Shown in pieces: positions 1 to 6,126 of a stretch of DNA of 17,660 bases. Each line of letters begins with the position of its first letter. Positions within the stretch are counted from its first letter, which is position 1. The position numbers were made by a program, and so were the translations under genes. The notes beneath the pieces are model-generated. The model was not told where the DNA came from. It saw only the letters and a list, made by a program, of their open reading frames with translations, and searched no databases. Origin of the DNA: Acidobacteriaceae bacterium (GTDB taxonomy: Bacteria; Acidobacteriota; Terriglobia; Terriglobales; Acidobacteriaceae); assembly GCA_003135495.1 (NCBI GenBank), contig PLBX01000573.1:3628-21287 (forward strand). Direction: 5' to 3'.

Positions 1-225
1 GGAAAAATGACCGAGGGTTTCGCATTCGTAGCTTATCCGGCGGAGTATAGATCCTCTGGGGTAATGACTTTCATCGTGAATCAGGATGGAACCGTATACG
101 AAAAGGATCTGGGGCCTAGAACCGAAAGCCTTGGCAAAGCGATGAAGGAATACGCCGTCGTCTCGGGATGGCAGAAATCTGAAGGCCAGGAGCAAGAAAC
201 AGCAACGGATCAGCCACCGCAGTAG
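1..225 (+). CDS. DUF2950 family protein, C-terminal fragment (5' end outside window)
   Basis: The frame is open from base 1 and stops at TAG 223-225, so only about the last 74 residues are present. The ATG at position 7 is probably internal. The stretch GFAFVAYPAEYRSSGVMTFI followed by VNQDGTVYEKDLG is typical of the C-terminal end of DUF2950 proteins, which are secreted or periplasmic proteins of unknown function frequent in Acidobacteriota and Proteobacteria. The last residues (EGQEQETATDQPPQ) are a hydrophilic tail. A strong terminator follows 42 bp downstream, so this is the last gene of its transcript. The family assignment is from memory of the motif and no function can be given. Confidence 0.75.
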   Translation, partial: GKMTEGFAFVAYPAEYRSSGVMTFIVNQDGTVYEKDLGPRTESLGKAMKEYAVVSGWQKSEGQEQETATDQPPQ

Positions 226-267
226 GCAGTGTGCAAGGCCAAGCAGCCCCACAGAAGAAAGTTTCCC

Positions 268-307
268 ATGCGGAGCGAAATGATTCCGACGCTCCGCATT
301 TTTTATT
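268..307 (+). terminator. Rho-independent terminator after the DUF2950 gene
   Basis: A perfect 10-bp stem, ATGCGGAGCG (268-277) pairing with CGCTCCGCAT (290-299), encloses a 12-nt loop and is followed directly by a T-rich run (300-307). It lies 42 bp after the DUF2950 stop codon. It separates that gene from the unrelated gene at 428. Confidence 0.9.
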
Positions 308-427
308 TAGGACGACGTTTTTATTCGGATTCGCGCATCCATCCTTCTATTCCCAATATCCATTTAATCCTGCTACTTTCAGCTAGCTTCGCAAATCCGC
401 GTCAATAGAGTCGCTTTAGAAAAATGG

Positions 428-1051
428 ATGACCAATATCGCTAGTTCATGGGATCTCACGCCTGCCGAGCTGCGCAAGCTCAGGAGTTTGAAAACTCCGC
501 ATGGCGTTCAGCGAGCGCTGGACGACATGCCATACCACTTGGCGGATAGTGCCTGGTCTCCGCGCAAGGTGCTGCGGGAGGATACTTCGCATTGCTATGA
601 GGGAGCCCTTTTTGCTGCTGCCGCATTGCGGGTTATTGGACATCCTCCGCTGATTCTCGATCTGGAAGCCGAGCATGACACCGATCATGTAATTGCCGTG
701 TACCGGATCGATGGACACTGGGGCGCGTTGGCTAAATCGAACTACACCGGCTGCCGCTATCGCGAGCCCGTATATCGCTCGTTGCGTGAACTCGCTCTCA
801 GTTATTTCGACACATATTTCAACTTGCGCGGAGAGCGGACCCTCCGAACTTTCTCGCGGCCCGTGCACATGCGGCGATTCGATTCGTTGCACTGGATGAT
901 ATCCGAACAGCCAGTGTGGTTTGTCGCCGAATATCTGCTAACAATTTCGCATTATCCGTTGATCAATCGCGCGCAAGCAAAACGCCTGCATCGGCTCGAT
1001 GGCCGGTCATTCCGGGCAGGCTGCCTGGAGCGAGCGGAGAAAAAATCTTAA
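428..1051 (+). CDS. Hypothetical protein with possible transglutaminase/papain-like fold
   Basis: This encodes 207 residues with no signal peptide or membrane segment. I do not recognise a named family with certainty. The helix-like segment around Cys56 (SHCYEGALFAAAALR), followed by a strand carrying His87 (DTDHVIAVYR) and then HWGALAKSNY with Asn105, is laid out like the Cys-His-Asp/Asn core of transglutaminase-like or papain-like proteins. The Cys starts a helix and the His sits on a following strand. The second half is rich in aromatic residues and arginine. The start is the second of two close ATGs (424 is out of frame); there is no good Shine-Dalgarno sequence. It probably starts its own transcript, since a terminator precedes it. 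The enzymatic role is inference only. Confidence 0.7.
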   Translation: MTNIASSWDLTPAELRKLRSLKTPHGVQRALDDMPYHLADSAWSPRKVLREDTSHCYEGALFAAAALRVIGHPPLILDLEAEHDTDHVIAVYRIDGHWGALAKSNYTGCRYREPVYRSLRELALSYFDTYFNLRGERTLRTFSRPVHMRRFDSLHWMISEQPVWFVAEYLLTISHYPLINRAQAKRLHRLDGRSFRAGCLERAEKKS

Positions 1052-1120
1052 CCGCCGCCGAGCACCAGGGGTTTCACAAAGTGGCAAAGAGGGAAGGTTT
1101 TTTGTAGTGGCGGAGTGTTG

Positions 1121-2059
1121 ATGTCAACGTTAGTTATGCGTTTCTGGTTATGCTTTTTGTTGCCGGTAGCGCTGCTCGATAGCTTTGCTTTCGGTCAGAG
1201 TGTTTCCGGAACAGCACAGCTGGCAGCGGCGGTCTCCGAACCCGTTCATCTGACACCAGATGCCAACGGCGCCGTTCCTGCGGAGCAGATTCGCCAACTT
1301 CTGCAACGCGCAGAAGAAAAAGATCTGGAAAACGACAAGCAGCAGCGCGATTACACCTATATCGAACGAGTTGATCGCCGACAACTCGACGGCCATGGGA
1401 GCGTGAAGAAGTCTGAAACTTGGACGTCCGAGATTCTTGAAATCTACGGCGAGCCGCTCGCGCGGATGACTGAGAAGGATGGCAAGCCGTTGTCCGCGAG
1501 TGCGGCAAAAAAAGAGGATGACAAAATTCAGAAAATAATCGACAAACGTAAGAATGAGTCCGAAGCAGAACGCCGCAAACGACTTGAAAAAGAAGAGAAG
1601 GCTCGCGCAGAAGATCGCAAGTTCGTCCTTGAGATTGCGGACGCGTTCAATTTTCGTTTAATGGGATCGGAGACAATCGAGGGACGCGATGCGTGGGTAC
1701 TCGAGGGCGATCCGCGTCCTGACTACCAGGCGAAAGACCGCAATGCCAGGATACTGAGCCAATTTAGAGGCCGTGTTTGGATCGACAAGACTGACGTGCA
1801 ATGGGTCAAGCTTGATGTTATAGCGGTTGATACGGTTGCGATCGGATTTGTACTCGCGCGAATCCATAAGGGCACGCATCTCGTCGTCGAAATGACTCGA
1901 GTAAACGATGAAGTGTGGTTGCCCAAGCATGTGCAATTACATTTTGACGCCAGGGTCGCGTTGTTCAAAAGTTATAACGATGATGTCGAACAAAACTATC
2001 GCGACTACAAGAAGTTTCGCAGCGACAGCAAAGTGACAGTTGTTGGTGATCCGCAATAG
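1121..2059 (+). CDS. Secreted protein, outer-membrane lipoprotein-sorting (LolA/LolB-like) type
   Basis: This encodes 312 residues from ATG 1121, preceded at 5 nt by GGAG (1112-1115). GTG 1115 and ATG 1136 are alternatives. The N-terminus is a clear signal peptide (MRFWLCFLLPVALLDSFAFG, then QS), so export is expected. A mid-region of about 40 residues (about 129-168) is almost entirely charged (Lys, Glu, Arg, Asp) and likely a helix or coiled coil. The second half has the repeating beta-strand character of acidobacterial proteins annotated as outer-membrane lipoprotein-sorting proteins: ETIEGRDAWVLEGDPRPDY, then FRGRVWIDKTDVQWVKLD, then VNDEVWLPKHVQLHFDARV. This suggests a lipid- or lipoprotein-binding half-barrel in the periplasm. 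The family call is by resemblance; no catalytic motif is visible. It lies 69 bp after the preceding gene on the same strand. Confidence 0.65.
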   Translation: MSTLVMRFWLCFLLPVALLDSFAFGQSVSGTAQLAAAVSEPVHLTPDANGAVPAEQIRQLLQRAEEKDLENDKQQRDYTYIERVDRRQLDGHGSVKKSETWTSEILEIYGEPLARMTEKDGKPLSASAAKKEDDKIQKIIDKRKNESEAERRKRLEKEEKARAEDRKFVLEIADAFNFRLMGSETIEGRDAWVLEGDPRPDYQAKDRNARILSQFRGRVWIDKTDVQWVKLDVIAVDTVAIGFVLARIHKGTHLVVEMTRVNDEVWLPKHVQLHFDARVALFKSYNDDVEQNYRDYKKFRSDSKVTVVGDPQ

Positions 2060-2187
2060 CGACGACCGCTGAAAATGCCGGCGGCTCGCCCTCGACGCAA
2101 GCGAAAAGTGGATGTAAAGTTGTGAGATTCGTGCCCAACAGGCGTGCCGTTTATAGCCTTGTTTTCAATTGGTTGCGCGGCCGTTCC

Positions 2188-2223
2188 AGTACTTCCGTAC
2201 CGTCTCTAGTACCTTAGTTACCG
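2188..2223. promoter_or_regulatory. Repeated GTAC boxes, possible operator
   Basis: GTAC occurs at 2189, 2197 and 2209, and GTTAC at 2217. This gives two similar units, AGTAC-TTCC-GTACCG and AGTAC-CTTA-GTTACCG, whose starts are 20 bp apart, about two helical turns. Such spacing suits a dimeric or tetrameric regulator, but the sequence alone does not prove binding. Confidence 0.3.
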
Positions 2224-2259
2224 AAATTCCAGTGACGGGTGACCTAACGAACGTTTGCG

Positions 2260-2273
2260 TACTACATGTAGTA
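2260..2273. promoter_or_regulatory. 14-bp perfect palindrome TACTACATGTAGTA, possible operator
   Basis: TACTACATGTAGTA equals its own reverse complement. It lies in non-coding DNA about 253 bp before the HTH start. A binding site for a dimeric regulator is possible. No bound factor can be named. Confidence 0.3.
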
Positions 2274-2525
2274 GGCATTTCGTGCTGAACTACAATATCT
2301 GGGCATCATCTGCAAATACCCTTTTTGTGAAATCCAGAAAAACCCTATAAAACCCAGCAAGAACGGAATATCCACGCTGACAGCCCTTGGGAGCGGTTGC
2401 GATATGCTCAGCACACCAAAATACCCTCGAATGCATTTGGATAGGGGGCTTGATTCTCTCGATTGCCGAAGTAGTAAGTGAGAGGGACTCGAGCGGAAAT
2501 CCAAGTTCGGGAGTGAAAAACGTAT

Positions 2526-2762
2526 ATGGCCGACTCGCGAGAAGTGATGAACATTCGCCAAGCTTCCCAGTATCTGGGAGTGAGTCCGGACACGCTTTAC
2601 AAGTATGTGAATGAGCAGAAAATTCCAGCGTTCAAATTAGGGAATCGCTGGCGCTTCAAGAAATCGAAGCTTGATCAGTGGATGGAAGAGCAGTCGATGG
2701 AAACGGAAGCGAAGGGCAAGAAAAAAGTTAAGGCGGCGGTCAAAGCCGCAGGCACTTCGTAG
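2526..2762 (+). CDS. Excisionase/MerR-type helix-turn-helix DNA-binding protein
   Basis: This encodes 78 residues. Residues about 8-56 (MNIRQASQYLGVSPDTLYKY, then VNEQKIPAFKLGNRWRFKKSKLDQWMEEQ) are a typical excisionase-family (HTH_17) winged helix. Helix 1 is followed by the recognition helix 'GVSPDTLYKYV' and by the 'IPAFKLGNRWRFKKSKLDQW' wing and closing helix. A basic tail (KGKKKVKAAVKAA) may add nonspecific DNA contact. The start is ATG 2526 with GGGAG 12 nt upstream; ATG 2547 is an in-frame alternative just before the domain. It sits 92 bp upstream of pilM on the same strand. No integrase or phage gene is nearby, so a role as a chromosomal transcription regulator is more likely than excision. 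That role is inferred from context. Confidence 0.85.
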   Translation: MADSREVMNIRQASQYLGVSPDTLYKYVNEQKIPAFKLGNRWRFKKSKLDQWMEEQSMETEAKGKKKVKAAVKAAGTS

Positions 2763-2854
2763 ACGAATTGATTTGAGAACGCGTTTAAAGAAATTACTTA
2801 ACGAACTTGTTTAACGAACTTCGAAAAATGAAGTTCGTAGAAAAAGGCGGGCAC

Positions 2855-3910
2855 ATGTTTGGAATGGGATCGAAAACGATTGTGGGTCTGGATGTGGGTT
2901 CTTCAAGCATCAAGGCCGTCGAACTCAGGAGAACACGCACGGGAATCGAAGTAGCGCATCTCGGCCTGGAGCCGATCGCGCCCGACATTGTTGTCGATTC
3001 CATGATCGTCGACTCGGGCACAGTCTCCGCCGCCATTGCCAAGCTGTTCACCGATACGCAGATCAAGTCGAAAGCGGTAGCCACAGCGGTTAGCGGGCAC
3101 TCGGTGATCGTTAAGAAAATCTCGCTGCCCTCCATGAGCGACCAGGAACTGGCCGAGACCATCCAGAAGGAAGCGGCCCAACATATTCCTTTCGATCTGG
3201 CCGATGTGAACCTTGATTACCAAATTCTGTCCGACGACGCGAGCAGTCCAACCATGGATGTACTTCTGGTGGCAGTGAAGAAAGACAAGATTCTGAACTA
3301 CACCAACGTACTCTCGATGGCCGGCCGGACTCCCGCTATTGTGGATATCGATGCGCTCGCCCTGCAAAATTGCTACGAGTTCAACTACGAGCCGGCCCCG
3401 ACGCAGGTGGTTGCGTTGCTCAACCTGGGTGCGAGCGTGATGAACATCAACATCGTGAAGGGCACCACGCCGCTGTTTCCCCGTGACGTTTCAGTGGGCG
3501 GGCACCAGTACACCGACTCGTTGCAGAAAGAGCTCGACCTCAGCTTCGACGATGCGGAGTCGCTCAAACTCGGACGCAAGGTAGGCACAGTACAGGACGA
3601 CGCCAAAACGCCGATCTTACAACAAGTGACGGAAATCATCGTTCTTGAAATTCAGAAGACATTCGACTTCTTTCGCGCCAGCGCGGCGGGGGAGCACATC
3701 GAGAAAATTTATCTCGCCGGCGGGTCGGCCAAGGTACCTGGACTGGTAGAAGCTCTGCGTCATGAGTTCTCGATGCCAGTCGAATTGTTCAACCCTTTTC
3801 AAAAAGTGCTGGCGCCTGCGGATGGCGCCGGAGCCGAACTGGTCGAACAGAATGCTGGCCAGTTGGCAGTGGCCGTGGGTTTGGCCCTGAGGAGCTTTGA
3901 AAAATTATGA
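2855..3910 (+). CDS. pilM: Type IV pilus assembly protein PilM (actin-like ATPase)
   Basis: PilM is a cytoplasmic actin/FtsA-like nucleotide-binding protein that binds the N-terminal tail of PilN and couples the pilus motor side to the alignment complex. From ATG 2855 it has 351 residues. The phosphate-1 loop is at about 9-24 (IVGLDVGSSSIKAVEL), a second nucleotide-contact segment is LLNLGASVMNINIVKG, and the C-terminal adenosine motif is YLAGGSAKVPGL (about 286-297). ATG 2855 is chosen because it is preceded by AAGGCGGG and begins like other PilM proteins (MFG.GSK). The frame stays open upstream to TTG 2807 and includes ATG 2828, neither with a good ribosome site. Its TGA overlaps the pilN ATG (ATGA), indicating translational coupling. 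Confidence 0.93.
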   Translation: MFGMGSKTIVGLDVGSSSIKAVELRRTRTGIEVAHLGLEPIAPDIVVDSMIVDSGTVSAAIAKLFTDTQIKSKAVATAVSGHSVIVKKISLPSMSDQELAETIQKEAAQHIPFDLADVNLDYQILSDDASSPTMDVLLVAVKKDKILNYTNVLSMAGRTPAIVDIDALALQNCYEFNYEPAPTQVVALLNLGASVMNINIVKGTTPLFPRDVSVGGHQYTDSLQKELDLSFDDAESLKLGRKVGTVQDDAKTPILQQVTEIIVLEIQKTFDFFRASAAGEHIEKIYLAGGSAKVPGLVEALRHEFSMPVELFNPFQKVLAPADGAGAELVEQNAGQLAVAVGLALRSFEKL

Positions 3911-4494
3911 TCCGAATTAATTTACTCGGCTCTCCGAAACCGAAAGGCAAAAAGGGTCCCGCCATCAATATGCCGAGTTTTGACTTCGGCAATTTAGGCG
4001 GTCCCATGATCCAAGTGGCTGCGGTGTTGCTGATCGCGGGGGCCATCAATGTTGGCTACTGGTATCAGCTCGACCGCGAGAGCAAAGCCATTGAACTAAA
4101 AGCCCGGGTCGCGGAACAGAAAAATCGCGAACTGGCGGACATCAAGGTCCGCTACCTGGATCGGCAACGGCAAGCAGATTCTTATAAACGACGAGTCGAT
4201 GTGATTGATCAGTTGCGGTCCAACCAGTCCGGGCCGGTGAATCTGATGGCGACCATCGGAGACACGATCAACAACACGGAAGCTGTCTGGCTGAACAGCA
4301 TGTTGGACCAGGGAGCAAACATTGCTATCGACGGAACGGCGCTGAGCAGCGATGCCGTCGCCAACCTGATTTCGAACCTGGAAAAGACCGGTTACTTCCG
4401 CAACATTGAGATCAAAGAAAGTTACCAGGACGACTCGGTAAAAGACATGCAGGCTTTTCAATTCACGCTGACCTGCGAAAAGAAGAAGTCGTAA
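3907..4494 (+). CDS. pilN: Type IV pilus alignment protein PilN
   Basis: This encodes 195 residues. The cytoplasmic N-terminus carries the family's PilM-binding signature (MIRINLLGSPKPKGKK; Ile4-Asn5-Leu-Leu). A single transmembrane helix follows at about 33-54 (GPMIQVAAVLLIAGAINVGY), then a charged coiled-coil segment (about 55-100) and a ferredoxin-like periplasmic domain. PilN pairs with PilO in the inner membrane to form the alignment complex. The start overlaps the pilM stop by 4 bp, and pilO begins 14 bp downstream, as expected for one operon. The glycine- and lysine-rich stretch between the PilM-binding motif and the membrane helix (about residues 8-32) is somewhat longer than in proteobacterial PilN. 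Confidence 0.92.
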   Translation: MIRINLLGSPKPKGKKGPAINMPSFDFGNLGGPMIQVAAVLLIAGAINVGYWYQLDRESKAIELKARVAEQKNRELADIKVRYLDRQRQADSYKRRVDVIDQLRSNQSGPVNLMATIGDTINNTEAVWLNSMLDQGANIAIDGTALSSDAVANLISNLEKTGYFRNIEIKESYQDDSVKDMQAFQFTLTCEKKKS

Positions 4495-4508
4495 AGGCGG
4501 ATCCGACT

Positions 4509-5141
4509 ATGAATCTTGGCGAATTATCAGGTGTGAAACTGTTGGCGACTCTGGTGCTAGGGGCAGCCATTGTAACTGGCGGCCTCTACTACACGGTTTT
4601 CAAGTCGCAGCGCGATCAGAATCAGGCGGCCCAGGTTAAGTTGCAGGCCAAACTGCGCGAGAATGCGGAGCTCGAAGCCTATCGGCCGAAACTGGCTGAT
4701 ATCGAGCGCCAGCTCTCCAATCTGAAACAGCAACTTGATATCGAACGGCGCATTGTGCCCGATGAAAAGGAAGTCGACAATTTCATGCGCATGGTGAGCG
4801 GAGAAGCGCGCAAGTCAGGTGTTGAAGTCCGGCGCTACACGGCGCGTCCGTATGTCACAAAAGACTTTTATACCGAAGTTCCCTTTGAAGTGGAGTTAGA
4901 CGGTCCCTATTACTCGATGCTCGGTTTTTTCGATCGGCTGGGAAAAGTGGAACGCATCGTGAATGTCTCGAACCTGCTGATGGCTTCCGTTCGGAAACCG
5001 ACCGAGGCTAAAGCGAAGCACACGTATCAGTACGCTTCCAACGAGAGCATTGTGGCGACTTGTTTGACGACTACATATTTCAGCCATGATCTGGATCCGG
5101 CTACACCGGCAAGCAAGCCCGGAACCCCGGTGAAGAAGTAG
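4509..5141 (+). CDS. pilO: Type IV pilus alignment protein PilO
   Basis: This encodes 210 residues. It has a short cytoplasmic N-terminus, one transmembrane helix at about 10-31 (KLLATLVLGAAIVTGGLYYT), a coiled-coil segment at about 34-80 (rich in Gln, Leu, Glu and Arg), and then a periplasmic ferredoxin-like PilO domain including IVPDEKEVDNFMRMVSGEAR and a VPFEVELDGPYYSMLGFFDR strand-helix unit. PilO heterodimerises with PilN and contacts PilP. It has the usual length for the family. It lies 14 bp after pilN and 11 bp before pilP, so it is co-transcribed. The C-terminal tail is Pro/Thr/Lys-rich and probably unstructured. Confidence 0.92.
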   Translation: MNLGELSGVKLLATLVLGAAIVTGGLYYTVFKSQRDQNQAAQVKLQAKLRENAELEAYRPKLADIERQLSNLKQQLDIERRIVPDEKEVDNFMRMVSGEARKSGVEVRRYTARPYVTKDFYTEVPFEVELDGPYYSMLGFFDRLGKVERIVNVSNLLMASVRKPTEAKAKHTYQYASNESIVATCLTTTYFSHDLDPATPASKPGTPVKK

Positions 5142-5152
5142 GAGAGACAGAT

Positions 5153-6058
5153 ATGAGAATGAAGCCGACAGTGAAACTTCTGGTTTGCGTGCTGGCCGCG
5201 GGTTCCGCTTGGGCCCAAAATCCCAGCATTATCCAGAACACACGCAACACGATGAACGCTGTGAGCAGCACTTCGACGGCCGCTTCGAATGAGGCCCTGG
5301 GAGTGCAGGAGTCAGCGCCCTCATCGACGCGCCATGCGCATGTCGCGGCGAAGACTGCGGCAGTTCCGGCGAAGGCTCAGCCGGCGAAGCCCGCCCCGGC
5401 TCCGGTAAAGGTTCAAGCGGTTTCGGCAAATACTTCTTCGCAGCCTTCGGTGACGCCTTTTGCAAAATCTGCGAAACCCGCCAGCGGACATGCGGTTGTG
5501 GCCCCGGCAAAGGTTTCCGTGGTGACTGTAAAGAATAAGAGCGAAGCGAAAAAAGCTCCGGCTGTTGCGATTGTCGGCGCACCAAAGGCAGCGGTTCTAG
5601 CCAACGATAAACCGAAGGCTCAAATTAAGGATAAAGAGAAAGAAAAAGAACCTACTGCTCGAAAAGAGGCAGTCAATGCGCCTCCGGCGCGCGGAACCGA
5701 GGAGAGTGAAAACTCTCTGGCGCCCGATCCAAAGTATGCCGCGAATGGCCGGCGCGATCCTTTTATCAGTCCGGTCGTGAGCCATGCCAACAGTTCAAGC
5801 TGCAGTTCCGGCAAGAAATGCCTCGAAATTGGGACTATCAACCTTCGTGGCGTGGTACATGGCGAAAGCGGATTCATTGCAGTGGTCAGCAACGGGCTTA
5901 ATAAGGCTTATTTTCTGCGGGAGAACGATCCCGTGTTCAATGGTTACGTGATGAAGATCACGGGCGATTCCATCGTTTTCCAGGAAACGCTGCAGGACCG
6001 TTTGGGCAAGAGTTTTACGCGTGAAGTAGTAAAGAAAATTACGACTCCGGCGGTATAA
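5153..6058 (+). CDS. pilP: Type IV pilus protein PilP, extended form
   Basis: PilP is the periplasmic link between the PilN-PilO complex and the PilQ secretin. The ORF has 301 residues, against roughly 170-180 in classical proteobacterial PilP. Residues 1-21 form a signal peptide ending SAWA with the mature part starting QNPS. The only nearby Cys (Cys12) lies inside the hydrophobic core rather than in a lipobox, so this looks like a soluble rather than lipid-anchored PilP. Residues about 55-190 are low-complexity Ala/Pro/Lys/Val, likely a flexible spacer. The PilP domain occupies the C-terminal part: NGRRDPFISPV, then LEIGTINLRGVVHGESGFIA, YFLRENDPVFNGYVMKI and SFTREVVKKI. A good ribosome site (AGGAGAG) precedes ATG 5153. 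ATG 5159 is an alternative. Confidence 0.87.
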   Translation: MRMKPTVKLLVCVLAAGSAWAQNPSIIQNTRNTMNAVSSTSTAASNEALGVQESAPSSTRHAHVAAKTAAVPAKAQPAKPAPAPVKVQAVSANTSSQPSVTPFAKSAKPASGHAVVAPAKVSVVTVKNKSEAKKAPAVAIVGAPKAAVLANDKPKAQIKDKEKEKEPTARKEAVNAPPARGTEESENSLAPDPKYAANGRRDPFISPVVSHANSSSCSSGKKCLEIGTINLRGVVHGESGFIAVVSNGLNKAYFLRENDPVFNGYVMKITGDSIVFQETLQDRLGKSFTREVVKKITTPAV

Positions 6059-6126
6059 GCCTGAGGGACAGACGACTTCGAAGAAGCACATCGAGGCAAA
6101 ACGGCCTCGCATGGGGAGATAGGGAA

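Larger units (their letters stand above)
2060..2525. other. 466-bp non-coding stretch upstream of the HTH-pil cluster
   Basis: No ORF here has coding character, and no tRNA or terminator was found. It contains a cluster of GTAC-type boxes (2188-2223) and a 14-bp perfect palindrome (2260-2273), both listed separately. This is the likely control region of the HTH gene and perhaps of the pilus genes. I could not place a convincing -35/-10 pair. Confidence 0.6.

Noticed and set aside
2380..2410. Possible sigma-54 promoter (GG ... TTGC) upstream of the HTH-pil cluster
   Set aside because: The GG and GC elements are 10 rather than 12 bases apart and the -24 box is poor.
2565..2579. Palindrome TCCCAG-TAT-CTGGGA near the start of the HTH gene, possible autoregulatory operator
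   Set aside because: It lies inside codons for a conserved part of the HTH domain (SQYLGV) and six-base arms arise often by chance.
2526..2762. HTH gene as part of a phage or integrative element
   Set aside because: No integrase, attachment-site repeat, tRNA or phage gene is present nearby, and the flanks are core genes.
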